This document shows positions 10,667 through 20,488 of a stretch of DNA of 64,000 nucleotides, in pieces. This stretch comes from Cololabis saira (taxonomy: Eukaryota > Chordata > Actinopteri > Beloniformes > Belonidae): positions 45,508,324-45,572,323 of the forward strand of contig NC_084600.1 in NCBI RefSeq assembly GCF_033807715.1, read 5' to 3'. How positions within the stretch are numbered: the first letter of the stretch is position 1; each line of letters starts with the position of its first letter. The notes beneath the pieces were generated by a model. The model was given only the letters and a program-made list of their open reading frames with translations, made no database searches and was not told the DNA's origin. A program made the translations under genes and the position numbers.

Positions 10667-10903
10667 TTACATAAAAACGTCACCAACGGGAATTTATCGT
10701 TTTTACTGTGAGATACAAATTCTTACCGTGGGGAATTTTCTTGACGGTTCATCGTCAAAAACACGATAAACCCGTTACCGTGGGAACCTAACCCTCACCT
10801 TAAGGTTCTGTCCGTTACCGTGGGAACCAGCGGGGACTTGCCCCGTTACCATGGGAACCAGCCGGGAGCTAACCCTCACCCTCACCTTGAGGTTGTCCCG
10901 TTA

Positions 10904-11053
<150 letters not shown>

Positions 11054-11093
11054 TCAAAGCTCAGGGCGTAAGAGAAAACCAGCAGAGGTTTCA

Positions 11094-11620
<527 letters not shown>

Positions 11621-11715
11621 CTCCAGGATTATAAACTGCAGCTTTTTCCTTCGTCGGTGATTAAGACGCTGACACTTTTCTCTGACACAGATTAACTAAT
11701 CCCAGATTTCCCCTG

Positions 11716-14089
11716 GAGCGTAATCTGCTGGTGAACGAGTGAACTATTCCGTAATCTGCTGGTGAACGAGTGAACTATTCCGTAATCTGCTGGTGAACGA
11801 GTGAACTATTCCCCCGGAGCCTAATCTGCTGGTGAATGAGTGAACTATTCCGTAATCTGCTGGTGAACGAGTGAACTATTCCCCCGGAGCGTAATCTGCT
11901 GGTGAACGAGTGAACTATTCTGTAATCTGCTGGTGAACGAGTGAACTATTCCGTAATCTGCTGGTGAACGAGTGAACTATTCCCCCGGAGCGTAATCTGC
12001 TGGTGAACGAGTGAACTATTCCCCCGGAGCGTAATCTGCTGGTGAACGAGTGAACTATTCCCCCGGAGCGTAATCTGCTGGTGAACGAGTGAACTATTCT
12101 GTAATCTGCTGGTGAACGAGTGAACTATTCCGTAATCTGCTGGTGAACGAGTAAACTATTCTGTAATCTGCTGGTGAACGAGTGAACTATTCCCCCGGAG
12201 CGTAACCTGCTGGTGAACGAGTGAACTATTCCGTAATCTGCTGGTGAACGAGTGAACTATTCCCCCGGAGCGTAATCTGCTGGTGAACGAGTGAACTATT
12301 CCGTAATCTGCTGGTGAACGAGTAAACTATTCTGTAATCTGCTGGTGAACGAGTGAACTATTCCGTAATCTGCTGGTGAACGAGTGAACTATTCCGTAAT
12401 CTGCTGGTGAACGAGTAAACTATTCTGTAATCTGCTGGTGAACGAGTGAACTATTCCGTAATCTGCTGGTGAACGAGTGAACTATTCCCCCGGAGCGTAA
12501 TCTGCTGGTGAACGAGTGAACTATTCCGTAATCTGCTGGTGAACGAGTGAACTATTCCGTAATCTGCTGGTGAACGAGTGAACTATTCCGTAATCTGCTG
12601 GTGAATGAGTGAACTATTCCGTAATCTGCTGGTGAACGAGTGAACTATTCCGTAATCTGCTGGTGAACGAGTGAACTATTCCCCCGGAGCGTAATCTGCT
12701 GGTGAACGAGTGAACTATTCCGTAATCTGCTGGTGAACGAGTGAACTATTCCCCCGGAGCGTAATCTGCTGGTGAACGAGTGAACTATTCCGTAATCTGC
12801 TGGTGAATGAGTGAACTATTCCGTAATCTGCTGGTGAACGAGTGAACTATTCCGTAATCTGCTGGTGAACGAGTGAACTATTCCCCCGGAGCGTAATCTG
12901 CTGGTGAACGAGTGAACTATTCCCCCGGAGCGTAATCTGCTGGTGAACGAGTGAACTATTCTGTAATCTGCTGGTGAACGAGTGAACTATTCCGTAATCT
13001 GCTGGTGAACGAGTAAACTATTCTGTAATCTGCTGGTGAACGAGTGAACTATTCCCCCGGAGCGTAACCTGCTGGTGAACGAGTGAACTATTCCGTAATC
13101 TGCTGGTGAACGAGTGAACTATTCCCCCGGAGCGTAATCTGCTGGTGAACGAGTGAACTATTCCGTAATCTGCTGGTGAACGAGTAAACTATTCTGTAAT
13201 CTGCTGGTGAACGAGTGAACTATTCCGTAATCTGCTGGTGAACGAGTGAACTATTCCGTAATCTGCTGGTGAACGAGTAAACTATTCTGTAATCTGCTGG
13301 TGAACGAGTGAACTATTCCGTAATCTGCTGGTGAACGAGTGAACTATTCCCCCGGAGCGTAATCTGCTGGTGAACGAGTGAACTATTCCGTAATCTGCTG
13401 GTGAACGAGTGAACTATTCCGTAATCTGCTGGTGAACGAGTGAACTATTCCGTAATCTGCTGGTGAATGAGTGAACTATTCCGTAATCTGCTGGTGAACG
13501 AGTGAACTATTCCGTAATCTGCTGGTGAACGAGTGAACTATTCCCCCGGAGCGTAATCTGCTGGTGAACGAGTGAACTATTCCGTAATCTGCTGGTGAAC
13601 GAGTGAACTATTCCCCCGGAGCGTAATCTGCTGGTGAACGAGTGAACTATTCCGTAATCTGCTGGTGAATGAGTGAACTATTCCGTAATCTGCTGGTGAA
13701 CGAGTGAACTATTCCGTAATCTGCTGGTGAACGAGTGAACTATTCCCCCGGAGCGTAATCTGCTGGTGAATGAGTGAACTATTCCGTAATCTGCTGGTGA
13801 ACGAGTGAACTATTCCGTAATCTGCTGGTGAATGAGTGAACTATTCCGTAATCTGCTGGTGAATGAGTGAACTATTCCGTAATCTGCTGGTGAACGAGTG
13901 AACTATTCCGTAATCTGCTGGTGAACGAGTGAACTATTCCGTAATCTGCTGGTGAATGAGTGAACTATTCCGTAATCTGCTGGTGAACGAGTGAACTATT
14001 CCGTAATCTGCTGGTGAACGAGTGAACTATTCCGTAATCTGCTGGTGAACGAGTGAACTATTCCGTAATCTGCTGGTGAACGAGTGAAC
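11716..14089. repeat. 31/39-bp minisatellite with an 862-bp higher-order repeat
   Basis: The short unit is TAATCTGCTGGTGAACGAGT plus GAACTATTCCG (31 bp). The long unit has CCCCCGGAGCG at its end (39 bp). Minor variants are GAATGAG, GTAAACTATTCT and TAACCTG. The order of variants from about 12004 to 12865 repeats from 12866 to about 13760 with an offset of 862 bp (for example TAACCTG at 12203 and 13065, and GAATGAG at 12603 and 13465). That equals 19 short plus 7 long units and indicates a block duplication. It fills most of the e6-e7 intron. Confidence 0.95.
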
Positions 14090-14203
14090 TGATGAATGAG
14101 TGAACTGGTGAATGAGTGAACTGGTGAACTGGTGAATGAGTGAACTGGTGAACGAGTGAACTGGTGAACTGGTGAATGAGTGAACTGATGAACGAGTGAA
14201 CTC
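14090..14203. repeat. 17-bp sub-repeat joining the e6 donor
   Basis: CTGGTGAATGAGTGAA-type units (GAACGAG/GAATGAG alternating) lead directly into the e6 5' splice site, where the transcript reads AAG|GTGAGTTCACTCG then GTTCACTCATTCACCA. The larger 31/39-bp units contain the same 17-bp block, so this donor-proximal part may be the ancestral form. Confidence 0.88.
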
Positions 14204-14205
14204 AC

Positions 14206-14262
14206 CTTCAGGTCTCGGTGGACGATGTTCTTGGTGTGGCAGTAGTGGACGGCAGAGACGAT
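14206..14262 (-). CDS. mark4: mark4 exon e6: catalytic HRD loop
   Basis: This 57-bp exon (19 codons, phase 0) encodes IVSAVHYCHTKNIVHRDLK. HRDLK is the catalytic loop with the proton-acceptor Asp. SAVHYCH and KNIVH fit MARK4. The family normally has HQK where this copy has HTK; a sequence error or a true substitution cannot be separated here. The acceptor is GTCCCCACAG|ATCG and the donor is CTGAAG|GTGAGTTCACTCG. From the fourth base on, the donor-side intron is already the 17-bp sub-unit of the 2.5-kb minisatellite at 11716-14200. A (GGTCAA)n-type array lies about 13 bases before the acceptor. Confidence 0.93.
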
Positions 14263-14274
14263 CTGTGGGGACGA

Positions 14275-14352
14275 GACAAGGTCAAGGTCAAGGTCAAGAC
14301 AAGGTCAAGACAAGGTCAAGGTCAAGACAAGGTCAAGGTCAGACCTCAAGGT
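14275..14352. repeat. (GGTCAA)n-type hexamer array near e6 acceptor
   Basis: GGTCAAGGTCAAGACAAGGT-type repeats start about 13 bases upstream (in the transcript) of the e6 acceptor. The transcript strand is (CTTGAC)n, pyrimidine-rich. Confidence 0.9.
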
Positions 14353-14392
14353 CAGAGCTCGTACCAGCAGGAACCGGCAGGTGAATCATTAC

Positions 14393-14624
14393 CTAATAAT
14401 TAATTAATAGTTAATAGTTACCTAATAATTAATTAATAGTTAACGGTTACCTAATAATTAATTAATAGTTAATAGTTACCTAATAATTAATTAATAGTTA
14501 ATAGTTACCTAATAATTAATTAATAGTTAACGGTTACCTAATAATTAATTAATAGTTAATAGTTACCTAATAATTAATTAATAGTTAATAGTTACCTAAT
14601 AATTAATTAATAGTTAATTCTTAC
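14393..14624. repeat. 29-bp array in exact register with the e5 donor (8 units)
   Basis: On the transcribed strand intron bases 1-29 begin GTAAGAATTAAC and end AATTATTAG. Each following 29-bp unit begins GTAACTATTAAC or GTAACCGTTAAC and ends AATTATTAG, so every unit boundary reads TAG|GTAAC(T/C) like the real CAG|GTAAGA. Eight units occupy 232 bp of the 362-bp intron. The real splice donor is the first unit of the array, differing mainly at positions +5 and +6. Confidence 0.95.
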
Positions 14625-14695
14625 CTGTCTAAACTTTGCTCTGGCTTCAACTTCCTTCATCCTCCCATGAGACACGAGGTAGTCGAACACTTCCC
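14625..14695 (-). CDS. mark4: mark4 exon e5: alpha-D/alpha-E segment
   Basis: This 71-bp exon completes a Gly codon and encodes [20 protein letters not shown] then FRQ. LVSHGRM is a MARK4 marker (other MARKs usually have LVAHGRM). One residue is unusual: MKEVEAR where the family normally has MKEKEAR, a Lys-to-Val change on a surface helix. Both junctions are remarkable. The acceptor TTTTATTTCCAG|GGGAAGT is repeated about 20 times, including the first seven exon bases, in the upstream intron (14696-15790). The donor CAG|GTAAGA is the first member of an array of 29-bp units in the downstream intron (14393-14624). Both introns are essentially nothing but these repeats. Confidence 0.92.
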
Positions 14696-15790
14696 CTGGA
14701 AATAAAACCATAACTATTAATGTAAAACCATTAATAAATAACTTCACCTGGAAATAAAACCATAACTATTAATGTAAAACCATTAATAAATAACTTCACC
14801 TGGAAATAAAACCAGAAACATTAACTTCCCCTGGAAATAAAACCATAAACATTAACTTCCCCTGGAAATAAAACCATAAACATTAACTTCCCCTGGAAAT
14901 AAAACCATAAACATTAATATAAAACCATAAACATTAACTTCCCCTGGAAATAAAACCATAAACATTAATATAAAACCAGAAACATTAATATAAAACCATA
15001 AACATTAACTTCCCCTGGAAATAAAACCATAAACATTAACTTCCCCTGGAAATAAAACCATAAACATTAACTTCCCCTGGAAATAAAACCATAAACATTA
15101 ATATAAAACCAGAAACATTAACTTCCCCTGGAAATAAAACCATAAACATTAACTTCCCCTGGAAATAAAACCATAAATATTAATATAAAACCATAAACAT
15201 TAACTTCCCCTGGAAATAAAACCATAAACATTAATATAAAACCAGAAACATTAACTTCCCCTGGAAATAAAACCAGAAACATTAATATAAAACCATAAAC
15301 ATTAACTTCCCCTGGAAATAAAACCATAAACATTAACTTCCCCTGGAAATAAAACCATAAACATTAACTTCCCCTGGAAATAAAACCATAAACATTAATG
15401 TAAAACCTGGAAATAAAACCATAAACATTAATGTAAAACCTGGAAATAAAACCATAAACATTAATATAAAACCATAAACATTAACTTCCCCTGGAAATAA
15501 AACCATAAATATTAACTTCCCCTGGAAATAAAACCATAAACATTAACTTCCCCTGGAAATAAAACCATAAACATTAACTTCCCCTGGAAATAAAACCATA
15601 AACATTAACTTCCCCTGGAAATAAAACCATAAACATTAACTTCCCCTGGAAATAAAACCATAAACATTAAAACTACAACCATTAACTTCACCTGGAAATA
15701 AATCCATTTACCATTAATATAAAACCATTAATAAATAACTTCACCTGGAAATAAAACCATAAACATTAACTTCACCTGGAAATGAAACCA
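14696..15790. repeat. 31-bp array copying the e5 acceptor and exon start (about 25 copies)
   Basis: Transcribed-strand units read TTTTATTTCCAG|GGGAAGT followed by TAATGTTTATGG. The segment around the bar is identical to the e5 3' splice site plus the first seven exon bases. About 20 copies are exact and about 5 have CCAG|GTGAAGT. Some units are spaced by shorter AT-rich sub-units (TATAAAACCATAAACATTAA). The whole e4-e5 intron is made of this array. Confidence 0.95.
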
Positions 15791-15887
15791 TTAACCATTA
15801 AAACCACTACCATTAATGTAAAAACACAACCGTTAATGTAAAACCACAACGTTAAACCCTAACCATTAACGTAATGAAAGTCCTCAC

Positions 15888-15953
15888 CTCCGCTGGCGTA
15901 CTCCATCACCAGGTAAAGGGTTTTGTCCGTCTCAATCACCTCGAACAGCTGGA
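15888..15953 (-). CDS. mark4: mark4 exon e4: hinge region
   Basis: This 66-bp exon starts with the last two bases of a Val codon and encodes [20 protein letters not shown] followed by G plus one base of the next Gly. VMEYASGG is the kinase hinge and the start of the linker that contacts adenine. Human MARK4 has SAG at this place, so this copy is SGG like the other MARKs. The acceptor is TTTATTTACAG|TCCAG and the donor is GCGGAG|GTGAGG. It is separated from e3 by an ordinary 139-bp intron without repeats. The exon is normal in length and phase for the family. Confidence 0.92.
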
Positions 15954-16092
15954 CTGTAAATAAAAGAAATAAAACATTTATCTCTCTTATCCATCATCTA
16001 TAAACCTGCTGACGTCAAACATTTATCTATTTACCATCGTTGCTACGAACACGAACAGGCCTAACCCTAAACCTAACAGGGCGGTAACTTAC
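15954..16092. other. short unique intron between e3 and e4
   Basis: 139 bp, AT-rich with one GTTCGTGTTCG doublet. No tandem array touches either splice site. Confidence 0.8.
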
Positions 16093-16141
16093 CGATGTTC
16101 GGGTGATTCAAGCCTTTCATTATTCGAACCTCCCGGAAAAG
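16093..16141 (-). CDS. mark4: mark4 exon e3: alpha-C helix
   Basis: This 49-bp exon (16 codons plus one base) encodes LFREVRIMKGLNHPNI and donates the first base of the next Val codon. The Glu of LFREV is the alpha-C glutamate that pairs with the VAIK lysine in the active kinase. MKGLNHPN is typical of MARK4; other MARKs usually have MKILNHPN or MKVLNHPN. The acceptor is CCTCTTTCAG|CTTTTC and the donor is ACATCG|GTAAGTTA. This exon follows the giant satellite-bearing intron. Its own junctions are not associated with tandem repeats, which makes it a useful contrast to its neighbours. Confidence 0.92.
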
Positions 16142-16770
16142 CTGAAAGAGGAAAGAGAATTTGATCATCATATTGACAGAGATCTGCGGAGGAGTCTCTG
16201 AAAACATTTATCTCGTCTAAAAACCAGGGATTTACTTCACAAACTGATCTGTGAGGGTTTGACAGATTCCAGACTCAAAGCTGAACTTCCTTTTTCATCT
16301 AATTGTTGTTCGTTTGAACGGCTGAAATCAATTATTTCAATATAAGAATGTTCAGCTCCGGAGACGTAAGTAATGTGGAGATGGATCCATACTCTATTAC
16401 TATTATTAAATTATTATTAATACTATTAAAATTAAGAAGAAAAAACCTCTCCAAACATCACGCACGTGTCACATGATACCCAATACCTTTAATCACGTAT
16501 CAAACCTTTGACATTAGCTGGAAACATCACTTTAGCCACAACTCCTTGTGCTAAATATTGTGAAGTATTTTCTTTATCTTTACTTTAGCGAGCACTCACA
16601 TCTCAGTTGTGGTGCTGGATTCTCCTAACCCTTTCTTTTAAATCGTAAATGCATCTCATTTAAATACCAGTTTTGCAATGACAATATGCAAACACTTCAT
16701 TATCAATTTGGAAAAAGGTCCAACCCTCAAATGTGTGGAGTCTGCAGACGACTAGTGTCAGAGCAGAGGT
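16142..16770. other. unique-looking intron sequence
   Basis: AT-rich, with short A-runs and AATAC-like stretches. No coding signal, RNA gene or clear transposon end was seen. It separates e3 from the telomere-like repeats. Confidence 0.6.
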
Positions 16771-16775
16771 GGAGG

Positions 16776-17345
16776 AAACTAACCCTAACCCCAACCCCAA
16801 CCCTAACTCTAACCCCTAACCCTTACCCTTACCCTAACTCTAACCCCTAACCCTTACCCTTACCCTAACTCTAACCCCTAACCCTTACCCTTACCCTAAC
16901 TCTAACCCCTAACCCTTACCCTTACCCTAACTCTAACCCTAGCTCTAACCCTAACCCCTAACCCTAACCCTAACCCCTAACCCCTAACCCTAACCCTAAC
17001 CCCTAACCCCTAACCCCTAACCCTAACCCTTACCCTAACTCTAACCCTAGCTCTAACCCTAACTCTAACCCCAACCCTAACTCTAACCCCTAACCCTAAC
17101 CCTAACCCCTAACCCTAACCCCTAACCCTAACTCTAACCCCTAACCCTAACCCTAACCCCTAACCCCTAACCCTAACCCCTAACCCCTAACCCTAACCCC
17201 TAACCCTAACCCTAACCCCTAACCCTAACCCCTAACCCTAACCCCAACCCCTAACTCTAACCCCTAACCCTAACCCCTAACCCTAACTCTAACCCTAGCT
17301 CTAACCCTAACCCTAACCCCAACCCCAACCCTAACCCTAACCCAG
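16776..17345. repeat. degenerate telomere-like repeat (CCCTAA variants)
   Basis: TAACCCTAACCC, TAACCCCTAACCC, CTTACCC and TAACTCTAACCC variants run without interruption. A compound unit CCTTACCCTAACTCTAACCC is itself repeated at the start. In the pre-mRNA this is G-rich (GGGTTAG). Confidence 0.93.
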
Positions 17346-17470
17346 GGCAGGTTAGGGTAAGGGTTAGGGTACCTAGGGGTAAGTAACCCTAACCCTAACC
17401 CTCTGCTCTGGGGTAGGGGTAGGGTTAGGGTACCTAGAGGTAACTAACTCTAACCCAGAACGGAGGGTTA
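17346..17470. repeat. palindromic telomere-motif unit, left of a transposon
   Basis: GGTTAGGGTAAGGGTTAGGG, then TACCTAGGGGTAA, then CTAACCC runs, then GGGGTAGGGTTAGGGTACC. TTAGGG and CCCTAA face each other around CCTAGG and CTCTGCTCTGG centres. It is the same structure as 18381-18485 and 19580-20045. Confidence 0.8.
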
Positions 17471-18380
17471 GGCCCAGTCCCAATCCCCCCTAGTCCTAGT
17501 TTTCAGCCCTACCCCTAAATTTTGTGTGTTCCTGTGAGGGTACTGGTGTCCCAATTCCTCTTTGCATCTAGGGCTAGGAGACATAACGAGGGCTAGTGTG
17601 AATCTAACCCTTCACAGTGAGGGTTTTCAGATGCTGACTTCGCGACCGGGGGCCTGAGAAAATTTCCCAGAATGCTTTACGTCATCATTTGCAGAGTTTA
17701 TAAAAAAAAACATAGCGGCCATTTCTTATTTTTTAGTGAATAAAATCAATATTTTGAGTTAGTTTCTGCAAAAATGTGTTTTGATTACATTTCTAGCGAG
17801 AAATATATATTTTACTTTCATAATATTCACTCAGTGAATGTACATAATCACTCGCTTGCCCTTTTGCAGAAGATTACGCCAGAATAAAGGCTGATTTATG
17901 GTTCCGCGTTACACCAACGCAGAGTCTACGGCGTAGGTTACGCCGTACCCTACGCCGTAACCTACGCCGTATCCTACGCCGTAGGTTACGTGCCGATTTA
18001 ACGCGGAACCATAAATCGCCGGCGATCCTCTCTTCCCCGAAAACTTCGGATTAAATTTCTTAACAGGCGTTATTTGGATAAACTGAGCCCAGGTTGGGGA
18101 TCTTAACGGTTACTTTTACGCCTGAAAAAATATTAAAACTTAATAAAGTGACATATTAACAGCGCTACAGCTGAAATTAAAACAGCTTTTAGCTCTTCCT
18201 GTTATGGTGTGACGTTTGTGCAAACGTAACTACGCAGTCGCTTACGTACCCGAACGTAAACCACGCAGTCACGTAGCAAGTGGTGTCCCAATCCCTAGGG
18301 AAAATTACAAGGGCCCTACCGCTTGTGGCTTCATTTTTAGGGCTAGTGGTAGAAAGTACGTGGGGTTGGGATTGGCCCTT
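17471..18380. mobile_element. putative DNA transposon with imperfect inverted ends, nested MITE
   Basis: GGCCCAGTCCCAATCCC at the left end pairs imperfectly with GGGCCAATCCCAACCCC on the opposite strand at the right end. GTGTCCCAAT motifs occur near both ends (about 17549 and 18284), as does AGGGCTAG. It has no transposase and no certain target duplication, because both flanks are the palindromic telomere-motif unit. It contains TTTCCCAGAATGC (about 17664) and a nested MITE. Confidence 0.5.
17889..18020. mobile_element. palindromic MITE, most complete copy
   Basis: GGCTGATTTATGGTTCCGCG and the inverse at the right (CGCGGAACCATAAATCGCC) are terminal inverted repeats. Between them are alternating CTACGGCGTAGGTTACGC and its complement, repeated, giving a long hairpin. 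It is related to 3494-3600 and 4852-4960. Confidence 0.7.
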
Positions 18381-18485
18381 AGGGTACCTAGGGGTAACTA
18401 ACCCTAACCCTCTGCTAGGGTTACCTACCCCTAGCAGAGGGTTAGGGGTAGGGTTAGGGGTAGGGTTAGGGCACCTAGGTGTAAC
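18381..18485. repeat. palindromic telomere-motif unit, right of the transposon
   Basis: AGGGTACCTAGGGGTAACTA, then ACCCTAACCCTCTGCTAGGG, then CCCCTAGCAGAGGGTTAGGG. Arms CCCTAACCCTCTGCTAGGG and CCCTAGCAGAGGGTTAGGG are an inverted pair able to form a hairpin. Confidence 0.8.
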
Positions 18486-18723
18486 AGCCATTTTCCTATG
18501 TGGGTTTTCTTTGTAAATGTTTTAGTTTGTACTGTGGGCGGCGCTGTGGTAACTTCAAACAGTTTTTGACCTAGGCTGAGGTGTCTGCAGATAGTAGCAG
18601 AAATTATAGCTACTTAATAGCAAACAGATGTGTTGTATTTGCTGGACTTGAAGACCAGAGACGGGAAATGTGTGGACATTGATTTGTGAGAGCCAAGCCT
18701 GGCGCGCGGCAATAAATTGCAAC
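18486..18723. other. intron sequence, nothing recognised
   Basis: Short unique stretch between the palindromic unit and the next transposon. No gene or RNA signal was seen. Confidence 0.5.
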
Positions 18724-18733
18724 GACATCCACC

Positions 18734-19542
18734 AGGCCCGGATAAAGAGGGCAGGGGCCCCTGGGCAGAAATTCTTGGTGGTCCCCAACCTTTTCTGAAC
18801 CAGGACCGGTTTAATGTCTGACAATATTTTCACGGTCCAATCTTAAGGTGTAGCTGATAAAAACGAAATAAAACCACAAGATCGGCATTAAAAACTGTGC
18901 TATTTTCTCTATAGTAATAATAATAATGAATAATAATAAAACATAATTTTCGAAAAAATAAAATGAAATAACGGAAATAGTAAATTAACTTTAATATGAG
19001 TATTTCTATAAATTGGTTTTTATGTTTGTTTTCTTATTGACATTATTTAAAGCCAGGCTATTATTTTATTTATTAAGGAGACCGATATTTAGTGCTTTTA
19101 TCTTGAAGGCGCCTCGCTGAGACCTTGTAAACATCCGGTGCTTCGGACTTTAATGGTAAAAGTTTAACGGCAGTAGAACGTGTCTGAAAGACTAAACTAG
19201 TGTCTTGAAAGCTAAAGTGGTGCCCAACTGACACAAAAATCACCTGCTGATGAGGATTTGTGCAAATTGTATGCCATATTTATGTCCAGTTTGAGTTTGG
19301 TCGCTCATGTATTGTTGTTAACGGTACCTTTATTGCCGACCAGCGAGCAGCTGGGCTGCGTTTATAAGGACAGTGACGTCCGACTGCTAGCTGTTTCACC
19401 AATCAAAACATTCCATTTTGGTTAAAAAAAACCCAATCCCTAAAAAAAAAACAAAAAAAACAAAGAGGCTCGGCCATGGGCCCCTAGATGCGCGTGGGCC
19501 CCTGGGCGCCCGCCCATAATGCCCATTGGGTAATCCGGGCTT
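18734..19542. mobile_element. DNA transposon with 10-bp target duplication (MULE-like size)
   Basis: The element starts AGGCCCGGATAAAG and ends with the inverse of AAGCCCGGATTAC. GACATCCACC occurs immediately outside both ends (18724-18733 and 19543-19552), a 10-bp target duplication. GGGCCCCTGGGC motifs are mirrored inside both ends. TSDs of 9-11 bp are usual for Mutator-like elements, but the end sequence alone does not fix the family. No intact transposase. Confidence 0.65.
18777..18905. mobile_element. hAT-like end fragment nested in the element above
   Basis: GTGGTCCCCAACCTTTTCTG followed by GACCGGTTTAATGTC and ATATTTTCACGG resembles the start of vertebrate hAT elements that open with CAGTGGTCCCCAACC. 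The other end was not located. Confidence 0.45.
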
Positions 19543-19579
19543 GACATCCACCATCAAGTAAGTGACATTGGAAAGCCAC

Positions 19580-20045
19580 TTACACTCGGGGTAACTAACC
19601 CTAACCCTAACCTTCTGCTCTGGGTTAGGGTTAGGGTACCTAGGTTAGGGTTAAGGTACATAGGTGTATCTACCCCTAACCCTAACCCTAACCTTCTGTT
19701 CTGGGTTAGGGTTAGGGTACCTAGGTTAGGGTTAAGGTACATAGGTGTATCTACCCCTAACCCTAACCCTAACCTTCTGTTCTGGGTTAGGGTTAGGGTA
19801 CCTAGGTTAGGGTTAGAGTTAGGGTGCCTAACTCTAACCCTAACCTTCTGCTCTGGGTTAGGGTTAGGGTACCTAGGTTAGGGTTAAGGTACATAGGTGT
19901 ATCTACCCCTAACCCTAACCCTAACCTTCTGTTCTGGGTTAGGGTTAGGGTACCTAGGTGTATCTACCCTAACCCTAACCCAGAACAGAGGGTTAGGGTT
20001 AGAGTTAGGGTGCCTAACTCTAACCCTAACCCTCTGTTCTGGGTT
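19580..20045. repeat. array of head-to-head TTAGGG/CCCTAA hairpin units
   Basis: Units of about 70-80 bp contain AACCCTAACCCTAACC, a loop TTCTGCTCTG or TTCTGTTCTG, the inverse GGTTAGGGTTAGGGT, then ACCTAGG and a TTAAGGTACATAGGTGTATC segment (copies near 19661, 19732, 19884). Stem arms of about 15 bp match perfectly. Reading frames here are artefacts. Confidence 0.9.
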
Positions 20046-20274
20046 CTTGGGTGATGGAGTACGAACCCGCACCTTCCCTTTCATGCTAACACCAGAAATG
20101 CTACGTTCACAAAAGGCCACGGTTGAAAATAAACTCTTCTCCTTCACGTTGCTGAAGAAAAGGATGTGATAAACTATTCCTGTCCCCTTTTCTCACTTCC
20201 TCCCCTTCTCATGTCCCCCCTCCTCCTCCGTTCTCTTCCTTCAGCCGGTTCCTCCTTCAGTCTTTTCTCCAGCT

Positions 20275-20400
20275 GGGCCTGACGTCACTGTTGCCATAGC
20301 AACCGGGTATTAAGCCCGGGCTCTTCCCCAGCGTTTTCCAGCTGTTTCCAGCTGTTTCCAGCTGTGCTGCAGGGAATCCTGGGAAATGTAGTTTCCGCTG
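20275..20400. promoter_or_regulatory. promoter/enhancer-like cluster: CRE, RFX X-box, ZNF143-like site
   Basis: TGACGTCA (20280-20287) is a perfect palindromic CRE, bound by CREB/ATF proteins. GTTGCCATAGCAAC (20290-20303) is a near-perfect palindromic X-box, the RFX factor site. GGAATCCTGGGAAATGTAGT (20373-20392), read on the minus strand as ACTACATTTCCCAGGATTCC, is close to the ZNF143/THAP11 site ACTACAATTCCCAGAATGC. GC content rises here relative to the intron. Such sites co-occur in vertebrate promoters, but no start site or first exon is visible. It could be an internal promoter, an enhancer, or a chance or transposon-derived cluster. Confidence 0.45.
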
Positions 20401-20488
20401 AGGCGTCTTATCCCCCCGAGCTCTAATTCCCTCCAGATTGAGGAGGGGGTTTTAAATCTGTCACAACAACAATCCCCTGACGACACGT

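Larger units (their letters stand above)
10118..10770. mobile_element. degenerate DNA transposon (CTAGGGATGGGCGG start, ACGATAA-rich)
   Basis: It starts CTAGGGATGGGCGGTTTGGA with repeated ACGATAATTTCTGG and ATGACGATAAAA motifs. The matching inverted TTTATCGTTTTTACTG and ATCGTCAAAAACACGATAAA lie near the right end, a layout typical of short hAT-like fish elements. The right terminus seems truncated: it passes into the local GTTACCGTGGGAACC repeat. A microsatellite and a MITE end are nested inside. Confidence 0.5.

Noticed and set aside
16776..17345. True chromosome end or telomere fusion
   Set aside because: The CCCTAA repeats are degenerate, mixed with non-telomeric variants, and embedded in a gene with coding exons on both sides.
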